Shown in pieces: positions 41,565 through 50,108 of a stretch of 64,000 nt of DNA. The position numbers and the translations under genes were made by a program. How positions within the stretch are numbered: position 1 is the first letter of the stretch; each line of letters begins with the position of its first letter. This DNA comes from Ruegeria sp. Alg231-54 (GTDB taxonomy: Bacteria; Pseudomonadota; Alphaproteobacteria; Rhodobacterales; Rhodobacteraceae), in contig NZ_FREZ01000001.1 in the NCBI RefSeq assembly GCF_900143525.1, forward strand, positions 186,001 through 250,000, written 5' to 3'. The notes beneath the pieces are model-generated. The model was not told where the DNA came from. It did not search any database and saw only the letters and a program-made list of their open reading frames with translations.

Positions 41565-41990
41565 TCAGTCCCACAGGTGACCTTCAGCGAATTCCACCGA
41601 GTTCCCGGCGGGGTCCCGAACATACAGCGATCGTGCCCCGCTTGGCCAATCGAACTCGGCGTCTATGGGGATGTTCCACTCCAGTAGATGCTTGCGCATT
41701 TCGTCTATCTCTGTCCGCGATAAAGTCATGCAGACGTGACCGGGCCCGCGTGCGCCATGCGGCGGGACGGGCAGGTTCGGATTTTCCGGCGGTTTTGCCG
41801 TCTCATCAGCGTTGAACAGCAACAACACCGATCCGCCGATGCGGAAAAACGCATGCCGGTTCGCGACGCGTTGAATACACTCTAACGCCAGTATTTCACC
41901 ATAGAATCGTTCAGCCGCGTCCAGATCGCCAACATAAAGCGCGGCCTCAAGGATCCCTCCTGGGGATGGTGTGCTTCGGGTGACTTTCAT
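41565..41990 (-). CDS. VOC (glyoxalase/bleomycin-resistance) superfamily protein
   Basis: Protein of 141 residues with two beta-alpha-beta-beta-beta units: ILEAALYVGDLDAAERFYGEIL, GPGHVCMTLSRTEIDEMRKHL and SLYVRDPAGNSVEFAEGHLW (metal-ligand Glu in NSVEFAE). Reaction unknown. Convergent with the ABM gene (4-base gap). Confidence 0.9.
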   Translation of the reverse strand: MKVTRSTPSPGGILEAALYVGDLDAAERFYGEILALECIQRVANRHAFFRIGGSVLLLFNADETAKPPENPNLPVPPHGARGPGHVCMTLSRTEIDEMRKHLLEWNIPIDAEFDWPSGARSLYVRDPAGNSVEFAEGHLWD

Positions 41991-42021
41991 GCCTTAACCC
42001 TATCACAAAAGGACGTTTTTG

Positions 42022-42627
42022 TCACCTGCGCGGTCGGCGGTCCCGTTTTCGTTGCGGCGCGGAATCCAATGTAGGGGCTGTCAGGCTGTCCCATTGGCCG
42101 GGCTCCAACCCCTCCAGTGTATAGTCCCCGATCCGGGCGCGGATCAGGCGCAGGGTGGGATGACCGACCGCTGCCGTCATGCGTCGAACCTGCCGGTTGC
42201 GGCCTTCGCGCAAGGTCAGCTCGATCCAGCTATCCGGTATAGTTTGGCGGACGCGGATAGGTGGGTTTCGTGGCCACAGGCCTTCGGGCTCATCCATCAA
42301 CCGGGCCTTGGCCGGGCGCGTCGGTCCGTCCTTCAGATCAATCCCGTCGCGCAGAGCCTTCAGGGCGGCAGCATCGGGTGAACCTTCCACCTGAACCCAA
42401 TAGGTTTTGGGCATCTTGTGCTTGGGGTCCGATATTTGCGCCTGCAGCCGGCCGTTGTCAGTCAGCAGCATCAGACCCTCGCTGTCGCGATCCAGCCGCC
42501 CAGCCGGATACACACCGGGCAGGTCGATGAAATCCGACAAAGTGCTGCGCGGTGTCTCTGCATTTGCGCGGTCGGTAAACTGCGGCAACACATCGAAGGG
42601 TTTGTTGAATCGTATGAACCAGCTCAT
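42022..42627 (-). CDS. rluE: Ribosomal RNA large-subunit pseudouridine synthase, RluE type
   Basis: RsuA/RluE family protein of 201 residues. The catalytic Asp lies in [32 protein letters not shown] and [25 protein letters not shown] complete the core. No N-terminal S4 domain, as in RluE, which modifies 23S U2457 in E. coli. The start [14 protein letters not shown] at 42627 is chosen from homology. A basic C-terminal tail ([10 protein letters not shown]) is present. Confidence 0.9.
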   Translation of the reverse strand: MSWFIRFNKPFDVLPQFTDRANAETPRSTLSDFIDLPGVYPAGRLDRDSEGLMLLTDNGRLQAQISDPKHKMPKTYWVQVEGSPDAAALKALRDGIDLKDGPTRPAKARLMDEPEGLWPRNPPIRVRQTIPDSWIELTLREGRNRQVRRMTAAVGHPTLRLIRARIGDYTLEGLEPGQWDSLTAPTLDSAPQRKRDRRPRR

Positions 42628-42840
42628 GATCCCGCCATAGCCTGCCAGAGGCAGAGAACGCAACCTGTGGATAACTGTCACGTCTTTGTTACGGAGCAGG
42701 CATACTCAATACCCGAGATGTTGTGGAAACTCAGGGCTTGTCAGAGTTTTAACACGATATATAGTTAAGTTAAGGCCGGGGCGGGTGTTCCCCGCTCTGG
42801 TGTCAATAACGGGCAGAGCAGAGCGAGGAGCGATTCCGAT

Positions 42841-43425
42841 ATGGACGGAGAATTCAGGACCGAATTTGTCAGGGAACCGGGTGCCCTAAAGCACCATCCG
42901 GCATTGGTTTTGAACGCCGATTATCGCCCCTTATCCTATTACCCACTGTCCCTGTGGCCCTGGCAAGAAGCGATCAAGGCGGCCTGGCTGGACAGGGTGG
43001 ATATCGTGGCCGAATACGACGAGGTCGTCCGAAGCCCCAGTACCGAGATCCGAATACCGTCGGTCGTTGTCCTCAAAGACTATGTAAAACCCAGAAAGCG
43101 CGTGGCCTTCACGCGCTTTAATTTATTTTTAAGGGACGAGTTCCGCTGCCAGTATTGTGGAAGCCGGGACAACCTGACCTTTGACCATGTTGTTCCGCGG
43201 GCTGCCGGGGGTGTGACCAGTTGGCAGAACGTTGTGGCGGCGTGCAGCCCCTGCAACCTGAGGAAGGGATCGAAGTCGCTGCGGCAGGCGGGCATGTCGC
43301 TGCGCAAACCGCCGCGTCAGCCAGATGCCGAGGCGCTGCGAAACATCGGGCGCAAGTTCCCCCCGAACCACCTGCATGACAGCTGGATCGACTTTCTGTA
43401 TTGGGATGCCGAACTGGACGCGTAG
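42841..43425 (+). CDS. HNH endonuclease
   Basis: Protein of 194 residues. The HNH centre reads FLRDEFRCQYCGSRDNLTFDHVVPRAAGG...WQNVVAACSPCNLRKGSK in sense (CxxC pairs plus the DH and N residues). The N-terminal VLNADYRPLSYYPLSLWPWQEAI is characteristic of a conserved alphaproteobacterial HNH protein, apparently housekeeping rather than phage. Target unknown. Confidence 0.92.
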   Translation: MDGEFRTEFVREPGALKHHPALVLNADYRPLSYYPLSLWPWQEAIKAAWLDRVDIVAEYDEVVRSPSTEIRIPSVVVLKDYVKPRKRVAFTRFNLFLRDEFRCQYCGSRDNLTFDHVVPRAAGGVTSWQNVVAACSPCNLRKGSKSLRQAGMSLRKPPRQPDAEALRNIGRKFPPNHLHDSWIDFLYWDAELDA

Positions 43426-43431
43426 TAAAGT

Positions 43432-43896
43432 TTATTTTGCGCGGAACGCGGCCAACCAGACTAAAACCAGACCAGCCGATAACACAGCGTTCCACCCGGC
43501 CATCGACAGGCCGAACATCTCCCACGGGATATCATCACAGCGCACAAGCGGCGCGGACATGATCTGATCCATAAGCTCCTCAGCGGACAATCCGCCAATA
43601 TCGCCCGACGTGCAGCTGGTTGGACCTTCCCACCATTTCTGCTCGACGCCTGCGTGGTACATGCCAATCCCGGCAGTCACCATCGCGGCAACCGCACCCA
43701 AAAGCGGCAGGGGGCGAATGCCTGGAAAGGCAAAGGCCAACACGCCAATCAGAACAGCCGCGCCGTGGGGATAGCGTTGCCAGATGCACATTTTGCACGG
43801 GGCCATACCGCCCAGGTGTTGAAACGCCCACGCGCCCAGCAAGAGTGCAGCAGAACCGCCAGCCGCTATCAGGATCAACAGTTTTTTGCGTGTCAT
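43432..43896 (-). CDS. dsbB: Disulfide bond formation protein B
   Basis: Four-helix membrane protein of 154 residues that reoxidises DsbA and passes electrons to quinone. First Cys pair in APCKMCIWQRYPHG (CxxC), second pair in GPTSCTSG and PLVRCDDIPW. It overlaps the upstream membrane-protein gene by four bases. Confidence 0.93.
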   Translation of the reverse strand: MTRKKLLILIAAGGSAALLLGAWAFQHLGGMAPCKMCIWQRYPHGAAVLIGVLAFAFPGIRPLPLLGAVAAMVTAGIGMYHAGVEQKWWEGPTSCTSGDIGGLSAEELMDQIMSAPLVRCDDIPWEMFGLSMAGWNAVLSAGLVLVWLAAFRAK

Positions 43897-44471
43897 AAGA
43901 ACTTCACCGCTAAGAACCCACCGAACAGCAGGATGACAAACAGAGTGAACATAAGCCCCAGACGCTTTTCGATGAAGTTGCGAATGGGTTCACCAAAGCC
44001 CCAAAGCAGCCCGGCAACAACAAAGAACCTGAGCGCGCGGGCCAGAATCGACGTGGCGATGAATGTGCCCAGCGGCATGCCCGTCCAACCGGACATGATG
44101 GTGATTACCTTATACGGGAATGGGGTAATCCCTGCGCCCAGCACGGCCCAGAATCCGAAGTCGTTGAACTTGGTGTTGAACTCTTCCATGGCATGCGCTT
44201 TGCCCATGGATTCGAGGATGGGTTGGCCGATGCTTTCATAGAAGAACGCGCCGATCGCATAACCCAGCATGCCTCCCAGCACCGACGCCACCAGGGCGAC
44301 CGTCGCGATCAGCCAGGCGCGCGACGGGCGCGCAAGAATCATGGGAATCATCAGAACGTCCGGGGGAATCGGAAAGAACGAGCTTTCGACAAATGCCACA
44401 ATGGCCAGAGCCCAAAGCGCGTGCGGGTGTTCGGCCAGACGAATGGTCCAGTCATAGAGCGATCGCAACAT
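43893..44471 (-). CDS. YqaA/DedA-like inner-membrane protein
   Basis: Protein of 192 residues, VTT/SNARE-associated (DedA-related) family: FVESSFFPIPPDVLMIPMIL, VASVLGGMLGYAIGAFFYE, FGFWAVLGAGITPFPYKVITIMSG. Relatives act as lipid scramblases or flippases. First gene of a two-gene unit with dsbB. Confidence 0.88.
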   Translation of the reverse strand: MLRSLYDWTIRLAEHPHALWALAIVAFVESSFFPIPPDVLMIPMILARPSRAWLIATVALVASVLGGMLGYAIGAFFYESIGQPILESMGKAHAMEEFNTKFNDFGFWAVLGAGITPFPYKVITIMSGWTGMPLGTFIATSILARALRFFVVAGLLWGFGEPIRNFIEKRLGLMFTLFVILLFGGFLAVKFL

Positions 44472-44617
44472 CAGATGCTAAAATCCCGTTCTCTTGTTGC
44501 GTCAGCCAAACCATGCGCCTGATGGGGCGTCAACCGTGCCTGAAGAAAACAAACTGAATATCGGTTGTTTTTTGCCTCTGGACCTTCCCGATTATGAGCG
44601 CTAATCCAGTGTTCGTG

Positions 44618-44703
44618 GCCCAAGTGGCGGAATGGTAGACGCAGGGGATTCAAAATCCCCCGTCCTAACGGACGTGCCGGTTCGAGTCCGGCCTTGGGTA
44701 CCA
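44618..44703 (+). tRNA. tRNA-Leu (anticodon CAA)
   Basis: 86-base type II tRNA: acceptor GCCCAAG/CTTGGGT (one G-T pair at the end), anticodon stem GGGGATTCAAAATCCCC with CAA, a variable arm, T-arm CCGGTTCGAGTCCGG and an encoded CCA. Confidence 0.95.
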
Positions 44704-44708
44704 AGGTA

Positions 44709-44745
44709 AAAACAGAGGGTAAGGGGAACCTGCTCTCTGTTTTTT
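44709..44745 (+). terminator. tRNA-Leu terminator
   Basis: AAAACAGAG pairs with CTCTGTTTT around an inner GGT/ACC, followed by a T-rich run; it begins six bases after the tRNA. Confidence 0.85.
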
Positions 44746-44951
44746 CTATTTTGGCGTTTCAAATGCTCATGTTGCCACTTTTGACCAGGGTATCGAAAAC
44801 GTTGGGATTGTGACGGTCCTTGGAAAGCTTGACGAAAATCTGAGTGCCGCGGTGTGCGCGGGCAGTTTCTTAGAGCGAGTTTTCCGGCAAACTCAGGAAA
44901 AAGCGAACAGACTTGGGCTGTTCAAGCCGAATCTGTTCCCAATTTCTGCGC

Positions 44952-45044
44952 TCACTTACTGCGTCGCAGGATCAGCCACGCCAGAAACCCGATATAGGCG
45001 AAAACGCTTAGGTTCAGTGCGGTGTCGATCAGTTGGCCACTCAT
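44952..45044 (-). CDS. 30-residue single-span membrane peptide coupled to BCCT transporter
   Basis: ATG at 45044 overlaps the transporter stop (ATGA). The peptide MSGQLIDTALNLSVFAYIGF continues through LAWLILRRSK: one hydrophobic helix followed by basic residues, typical of a small membrane subunit. Nothing else lies on this strand before tRNA-Leu. It may assist or regulate the transporter; this is inference from position and topology. Confidence 0.6.
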   Translation of the reverse strand: MSGQLIDTALNLSVFAYIGFLAWLILRRSK

Positions 45045-46534
45045 GATCGGTCCTCCTGCACCAGACGTTTGAACAGACAGACAACAAGAATTGGCACGAT
45101 AAACACGAAGGCGATGGCTGACAGCGCTATTATGGACCTTACCAGAGAGATATCGCCCACCAGAATCATCGCCATCCCTAACGCGCCAAGGATAATGCCC
45201 CAAATCGTACGAATTCGGGGGGAGGGGTTGTCGTCGCCTCCGGTCCCTATCATCGCAAGGGTGAACCCGGCGCTTACGACGCTGGTAACCACGAACAGGA
45301 ACGCGGCAAGGATTGTTGCCATTCTTGTGATGCCATCTAGCGGGAAGCGCTCAAGCAACGCAAATGTTGTTGCGTCAAGGTTCTCTGCGTTGACGGCTGA
45401 TAAGGCTCCGTCCTGACGCAAAGCATCGAAAAAACCCAAGCCGCCAAAAACGCCGAACCACAGGATAGAGAAAAGTGTAGGGGTGACGACGACTCCGATC
45501 AGAAACTCTCGGATCGTGCGTCCGCGGGAAATCCGGGCGATGAAAATGCCCACGAAAGGTGACCAAGCCAGCCACCAGATCATATAGTTCAGCGTCCAGC
45601 CGTGGAACCAGTCGACCAACAGGTCGTCGAAGAATTCTGCGGTCGAGAATCCTGCTGGCAGGACACCGAACAGATAGCGCCCGAATCCGGAAACAATGCC
45701 GTCCATCAGATAAGAGGTTGGGCCCAGCACCAGAAGATAGACCATCATCCCGACGGCGGTCAGCATTGCCGCGTTGGATAGCAGGGCCATTCCGTCGCCC
45801 AGATCGCGACGCAACGGTATGATGAAAGCAATACACAGCGCGACAAAAACGGGCAGCGTCAGCACGCCTGGGGTTTCTATACCCAACAGGCCTGCCAATC
45901 CGGTTTGGATCTGAAATACCCCCATTGCCATTGAGCCCGCCAACCCGACGGCTATTGCGACGATCGAGAGCAAGTCGAAAACCCACCCCAGCGCTTTTGT
46001 CCAACCTGCTTCGCCAAGTGCGTCGGTGATTGGGGCGCTCAGCAACAAAGTGCGATTTCGGCGATAGGCAAAATAGGCGATGACCAATCCGACGATTCCG
46101 TAAATCGCCCAGGCGTGGAATCCCCAGTTCAAGTAGGTCACGAACATCGCATAACTGGCCGCTTCGGCATCGCTACCGTACTGGCGCAGCACTTCGTAAT
46201 GGGTCAGGGGTTCTGCCGCCCCATAGAACAGCAGCCCGACACCCATCCCGGCAGCAAATAACATTGCGATCCAAGCGGTTGTTGAAAACTCGGGCTCGGC
46301 TGTATCGGGGCCAAGGCGGATATTTCCGAACTTTGACAGGGCCAAGTAGAGGACCACAAACAAAAGCCCGCTGACCTCAAGCATGATGAACCAGCCGCGG
46401 CTGTTGAATTGCGTCTCAACCGCTGATGCAGCAATGCGACCTAGGCCTTGCGGGTCAGCTATGCCCCAGATTGCGATGGCCGCACTAAGGGCTATGGCGA
46501 TCACAAGCATCGGACTGGGTGATTTGCCGTCCAC
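45041..46534 (-). CDS. BCCT family betaine/carnitine/choline transporter
   Basis: Membrane protein of 497 residues with about 12 helices. BCCT signature: FHGWTLNYMIWWLAWSPFVG followed by IFIARISRGRTIREFL; the Gly-rich helix MLFAAGMGVGLLFYGAAEPL is the coupling segment. Substrates of the family are quaternary ammonium or sulfonium solutes (glycine betaine, choline, carnitine, DMSP). The ion-coupling type is not certain by eye. GTG start at 46534; ATG at 46510 is an alternative. Substrate import could feed the MttB/corrinoid pathway, though the genes are unlinked. Confidence 0.93.
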   Translation of the reverse strand: MDGKSPSPMLVIAIALSAAIAIWGIADPQGLGRIAASAVETQFNSRGWFIMLEVSGLLFVVLYLALSKFGNIRLGPDTAEPEFSTTAWIAMLFAAGMGVGLLFYGAAEPLTHYEVLRQYGSDAEAASYAMFVTYLNWGFHAWAIYGIVGLVIAYFAYRRNRTLLLSAPITDALGEAGWTKALGWVFDLLSIVAIAVGLAGSMAMGVFQIQTGLAGLLGIETPGVLTLPVFVALCIAFIIPLRRDLGDGMALLSNAAMLTAVGMMVYLLVLGPTSYLMDGIVSGFGRYLFGVLPAGFSTAEFFDDLLVDWFHGWTLNYMIWWLAWSPFVGIFIARISRGRTIREFLIGVVVTPTLFSILWFGVFGGLGFFDALRQDGALSAVNAENLDATTFALLERFPLDGITRMATILAAFLFVVTSVVSAGFTLAMIGTGGDDNPSPRIRTIWGIILGALGMAMILVGDISLVRSIIALSAIAFVFIVPILVVCLFKRLVQEDRS

Positions 46535-46847
46535 TGTCCAGAACCCTTCCGCGTAAATTCATGAAACATCAGGTCGTTTGGCCAAGCCTATGTTGCGGAA
46601 TCCAAACTTTCAAAGTGTTTTTGGATATTTAGCTGGCGCGGTTTTTCATGATCCGGCCCAGTGATGCCGATCTGTGCGAAACCGCCCCGTTAAAGGGAGG
46701 TGCGTAAACGAGCGGCACCCGCCTCAACGCATAAATAGGGTTTTAAACACTGGCGATTGCCCCTACCTTGGCGACTGGGAACGCCTCAGTACTGCAGCAA
46801 TGTGATACCCCGGGGTTACCCCGGCCAACTGACGAAAGCAGCAAAGC
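46535..46847 (+). other. Left flank of the integrated element
   Basis: No gene seen. Near the integrase a hairpin CCGGGG-TTA-CCCCGG (46810-46824) may be a promoter-proximal regulatory or terminator structure. I looked for a repeat shared with the right flank (52077-52379) and found none longer than 8 bases, so the element edge is not located. Confidence 0.4.
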
Positions 46848-48053
46848 ATGACAGCAAAGCAAACACCGGATCTGGTGCGCCTGCGCCAGAAACCAGCTCA
46901 GCCCGTTGCCCTCACCAGCAATCGGGTGCGAAACCTGAAACCCCGCGCCCAGCGCTATGAGGTGCGCGACGCACAAACGCCTGGTCTGCGCGTGCGTGTT
47001 TCCCCCAGCGGTGCAAAGTCATACTACCTGCGCGCCCGTGTTGGGCATGGCAGGGCGGCACCGCTCCGCAACGTCAGGATTGGCAGCGTAGCCGAGGTGA
47101 GCTTGGCCGATGCCCGCGCCGAGGCGCTGCGCCTGCTGGCATTGCTACGGCAGGGCGTAGACGTGACGGACGGCAGGGACGCCATAACCGTGGCCCAACT
47201 GATCGAGGCATACGCGGACAGTCTGCAGGCACGGCAGGTGGTGAGGCGCGTAGACGTGGTTTCCAACCTCACCCGCAACCTGCACAGCCACCGCAACCGC
47301 CCGGCAGCGGATTTGACCCGAGCGCATATCACCGCGCAAATGGGGGCATTGGAGGCGGCAGGGCTGCAGCCTGATTACTTCCGCAAGTGCTTATCCGGCC
47401 TGCTGACGTGGGCTGCGAATGACGGACACGTGCCTGTCAACGTTCTGGCCGGGTATCGCCGGGCCACGGCAACGCGGGCGGCAAAGCTGAACGCCCGCGC
47501 AAGGGTCACGCTCACAAAGGCTGAGGAAATACGGGCGTTCTGGATTGCAACCGGCGCGCATAGCAACCCAGCATACCGCGACTTACTGCGCTTTGCCCTG
47601 CTGACGGGACAGCGCCGCAATGAAACCGCATGGATTACGCGCGCGGATGTGGCAGACGGCATTTGGACCGTGCCTGCAGCGCTGCACAAAATGGGTGAGG
47701 CGGTGCGGGTGCCGCTGGGGACGCATTCACAGCACCTTTTGACGTCACAGCCCGAACTGGCGGGCACCGGACTGTATTTCCCCGGCAGGGGCGGCAAGCG
47801 CATTAGGGGCTATGCCAACTTGCTGCGCCCGATGCGTGACGCGCTGGGCAATCCTGATGTTGGGTTTCAGGCGCTGCGCAGGACGTACTGCACCGGGCTG
47901 GAGGAATTGGGCATACCTGAGCGGGTGTGTGAACTCATGATTGGCCACAAGCGGGATGACCTGATGCAGCGCTATTCAGCGGCTGAGCTATGGACGCAGC
48001 GGGTTGAGGCGCAAGCGCAATGGGAACGGCATGTGCTGGAGGTGGTGGCATGA
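46848..48053 (+). CDS. Tyrosine recombinase/integrase, P4 type
   Basis: Protein of 401 residues: an N-terminal DUF4102-like arm-binding part (RVSPSGAKSYYLRARVG, VSLADARAEALRLLALL), a core-binding part, and the catalytic domain with Arg in LLTGQRRNETAW, a second Arg in ALRRTYCTGL, His in MIGHKRDDLM and the nucleophile Tyr in QRYSAAELW. The usual His of the HxLR box seems to be Gln (FQALRR), a tolerated variation in some recombinases. Not next to a tRNA; tRNA-Leu is 2.1 kb upstream. Confidence 0.92.
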   Translation: MTAKQTPDLVRLRQKPAQPVALTSNRVRNLKPRAQRYEVRDAQTPGLRVRVSPSGAKSYYLRARVGHGRAAPLRNVRIGSVAEVSLADARAEALRLLALLRQGVDVTDGRDAITVAQLIEAYADSLQARQVVRRVDVVSNLTRNLHSHRNRPAADLTRAHITAQMGALEAAGLQPDYFRKCLSGLLTWAANDGHVPVNVLAGYRRATATRAAKLNARARVTLTKAEEIRAFWIATGAHSNPAYRDLLRFALLTGQRRNETAWITRADVADGIWTVPAALHKMGEAVRVPLGTHSQHLLTSQPELAGTGLYFPGRGGKRIRGYANLLRPMRDALGNPDVGFQALRRTYCTGLEELGIPERVCELMIGHKRDDLMQRYSAAELWTQRVEAQAQWERHVLEVVA

Positions 48054-48701
48054 CGGACGGCAAAAAAAAACGGACAGGACAGCACAACATTGGCTCATGT
48101 GCGCCTGAGTGGCTTGGGGGACGTTCCCCGGCTGGGTGCGGCTGCTGAGGCGTTACTCGACGCGCTGGGCGAGGCGAACACACCGGGCGTGTCACAGGCC
48201 GCGCAGGAGGGCATAACGGTGCGGGCGCTGGTGGCGTTTGCGCAGGAGGCCCTGCCGGACCTGCAGCGCACCACACTGCTGGCGAGCGCAACCCGCGTGG
48301 CTGAGCGCAAGCTGCAGGGGCAGGTGACTGCCATAACGCGCCCGGCTGCCAAATCCCCGGTGGCGGCGTCTGAGGAAACCCTGCGCTGCTACGCCGTGGC
48401 CTGTGTGCGGTTTCTGGTGCAGCACGGGCAAATGGGCAAAACCAAGGCACGGGACACGGTTGCGGCCAAGCTGCGCGCAACAGGCTACCGTGTTGCTGAC
48501 ACCGCTGTGAAGAACTGGGAAACCAAGTGGCTGCCAGCGCAGGAGATTGGGCCGGAACATGGCCCCGTGGTGGCTGAGTACAGCCCGAGCAGGACTGTGC
48601 AGGTGATACAGGACGCGCTGGGTGCAAACTACAACCCGGCGATTGATGACCCGGTGCGCTTGGTAGCTCAGGAGCTGAGAAAGCCAGTGGCCGTGCGGTA
48701 A
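48050..48701 (+). CDS. Unknown element protein interrupted by an A9 tract
   Basis: ATG at 48050 overlaps the integrase stop but its frame closes after about 32 codons. The long open frame (TTG at 48090 to 48701, 203 codons) is one base out. If the run of nine A (48062-48070) were eight, the two would join as MTDGKKNGQDSTTLAHVRLS and onward. The body is alpha-helical and Ala-rich (ETLRCYAVACVRFLVQHGQM, KLRATGYRVADTAVKNWETKW); no family recognised, possibly DNA-binding. A mutation, transcriptional slippage or sequencing slip are all possible. Confidence 0.6.
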
Positions 48702-48726
48702 ACGCCTCTGCCTGCCCGAACCTGTA

Positions 48727-48763
48727 AGCCTCCAACCCCAAAAAAAGGGCTGGGGGCTTTTTT
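48727..48763 (+). terminator. Intrinsic terminator within the element
   Basis: 12-bp stem with one mismatch (48727-48738 with 48747-48758), an A-rich loop and six Ts. It closes the integrase unit. Confidence 0.85.
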
Positions 48764-48806
48764 ATGTCCAGCGTTTGCAGCGCGTTACAGACCGTCCAGC
48801 CAAATA

Positions 48807-48832
48807 GTTACCTTTCCCTACTCCAAGGTAAC
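48807..48832. promoter_or_regulatory. Perfect inverted repeat, likely operator
   Basis: GTTACCTT-N10-AAGGTAAC, 51-76 bases upstream of the first HTH gene. The 18-base centre spacing is about two helical turns, fitting a dimeric HTH regulator, possibly the product of the gene it precedes. Confidence 0.55.
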
Positions 48833-48882
48833 CGACTTTCCGTGGCACCCCTGAGGGGCAACGTTTTAACGGAGATTATCAC

Positions 48883-49170
48883 ATGGCACAGACCCCGAAC
48901 GCTAAGCCCGAGGTGGTGACGGCAGAGCCTGAAATCCTAACGCCTATTACCCCGTCTGTGCTGGCCACCAGTGACGGACAGATAGAGCAGGACGTGCTGT
49001 ATGACCCCGCCCGCACCGCGCAGATATTGGGCGTTAGCAGGCGCACGCTGGAGCGCTGGAGGGCCGAGGAGAGCGGGCCGAGGATCACCCGACTGTTCGT
49101 CAGCGGGCCACCAAAGTATCGCGGCTTGCATATCCTCGAGTTCATAGACGCAGCGGCAGGTGGATCATGA
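48883..49170 (+). CDS. Helix-turn-helix protein (excisionase/AlpA-like)
   Basis: Protein of 95 residues. A flexible N-terminus of about 40 residues is followed by a MerR/excisionase-like HTH: YDPARTAQILGVSRRTLERWRAEESGP, then RITRLFVSGPPKYRGLHILEFID as the wing. It may act as recombination directionality factor for the integrase or as the element's regulator. The start has GGAG 8 bases upstream. Overlaps the next gene by four bases. Confidence 0.75.
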   Translation: MAQTPNAKPEVVTAEPEILTPITPSVLATSDGQIEQDVLYDPARTAQILGVSRRTLERWRAEESGPRITRLFVSGPPKYRGLHILEFIDAAAGGS

Positions 49171-49463
49171 ACGCCTGCATGGCTGAGGTGGCCTGCCTGC
49201 GTGCCGAGATTGACGGCCTGCGGGATGAGATTGACGCCCTGAGGGTTTGGGTGCGTGAGGTTGGCACGATAGATCCGGACATTGCCTACACGCACGGCGA
49301 GGCAGCAACAATCGTTGGCATTACGCCGTCATGCCTCAAGCGCTGGTGCCGCTCAGGGAATGGCCCTGCAATCACCAGGTTCTACACCAACGCCCCGCCC
49401 AGATACCTAGGGCGGGACATCCAAAGAGCGCTTGAGCGCAGCGTGGAAGGTCCGAGGCCATGA
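49167..49463 (+). CDS. Second HTH protein with N-terminal coiled coil
   Basis: Protein of 98 residues. Residues 8-33 form a heptad pattern (ACLRAEIDGLRDEIDALRVW), followed by an HTH related to the preceding gene: HGEAATIVGITPSCLKRWCRSGNGP then AITRFYTNAPPRYLGRDI. Tandem duplication and divergence is likely; the coiled coil suggests dimerisation. Four-base overlaps with both neighbours. Confidence 0.68.
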   Translation: MNACMAEVACLRAEIDGLRDEIDALRVWVREVGTIDPDIAYTHGEAATIVGITPSCLKRWCRSGNGPAITRFYTNAPPRYLGRDIQRALERSVEGPRP

Positions 49464-49642
49464 CGGACGCAAGCAACCACATAGCATTCACGGTTCAGCC
49501 CACAGGCCGCGCCCGGTGCGTCACTGGCACCGATTACGCAAGCCTGAATGATGCACAGCGCCTCGAGCTGGCAAAGGCCATGCGGCGTCGCGCCATCCAG
49601 ATTGAGGCAGCAGTGGAGGTGCGGGCGGATGGTGAGGGCTGA
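49460..49642 (+). CDS. Small hypothetical protein
   Basis: Sixty residues (MTDASNHIAFTVQPTGRARC...ADGEG), start overlapping the preceding stop by four bases. No family recognised; coupling to its neighbour is the main evidence that it is a gene. Confidence 0.5.
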   Translation: MTDASNHIAFTVQPTGRARCVTGTDYASLNDAQRLELAKAMRRRAIQIEAAVEVRADGEG

Positions 49643-49718
49643 GGGGGTTTGCAGGCCGAGTGACGAAACCCGGCCCGCAGCCAACTGTCCATCGCAACGT
49701 CTCGCAGGAGGCAAAGCA

Positions 49719-50108
49719 ATGAGCAACAAAGCAACATATGGCAGCGGTAGCCTGAAGCGTCCAGCCCTTGCTGCTGATGTTGAGGCGTGGCCGCCCATAA
49801 CAACGAACAAAGAGGCACGGGCATATGCCGAGGCGTGCTTTCAGGGCCTGAAGCTGGATATGTCCGCCCGGCTGCTGCTGCACCTGATGGCCTGCAAGTG
49901 GCACTCAAAACGAGGCTGGCGGCGTGCGCAACGCTCAATTGCCCGGCTGATGGGCGCGACGAACAAGACCGCTACGCATGCGCTTAAACAGCTACTGGAG
50001 CTGGGCGTGATTTATGAGGCTGAACCCGCCAGCGGAAAGCGCGCGCCCGTGTATGATTTTGGGCCAAACCGCGCCGATGTGCTGGAGCCTTTGCGTCCTA
50101 CTGAGTAG
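49719..50108 (+). CDS. Winged-helix-like protein, possibly 3'-disrupted
   Basis: Protein of 129 residues with a strong ribosome site (GCAGGAGG). The centre reads LLHLMACKWHSKRGWRRAQRSIARLMGATNKTATHALKQLLELGVIYE, a helix-turn-helix with the GAT/S-x-x-T-x-x-x-x-L pattern seen in plasmid replication and phage regulatory proteins. The stop lies inside the first of two 24-bp near-repeats. In the other frame an acidic coding-like tail continues to 50253, so the original protein may have been longer. Confidence 0.65.
   Translation: MSNKATYGSGSLKRPALAADVEAWPPITTNKEARAYAEACFQGLKLDMSARLLLHLMACKWHSKRGWRRAQRSIARLMGATNKTATHALKQLLELGVIYEAEPASGKRAPVYDFGPNRADVLEPLRPTE

Noticed and set aside
44618-46847. tRNA-Leu as attachment site of the integrated element
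   Set aside because: The BCCT gene lies between the tRNA and the integrase, and no copy of the tRNA 3' end is seen at the right flank.
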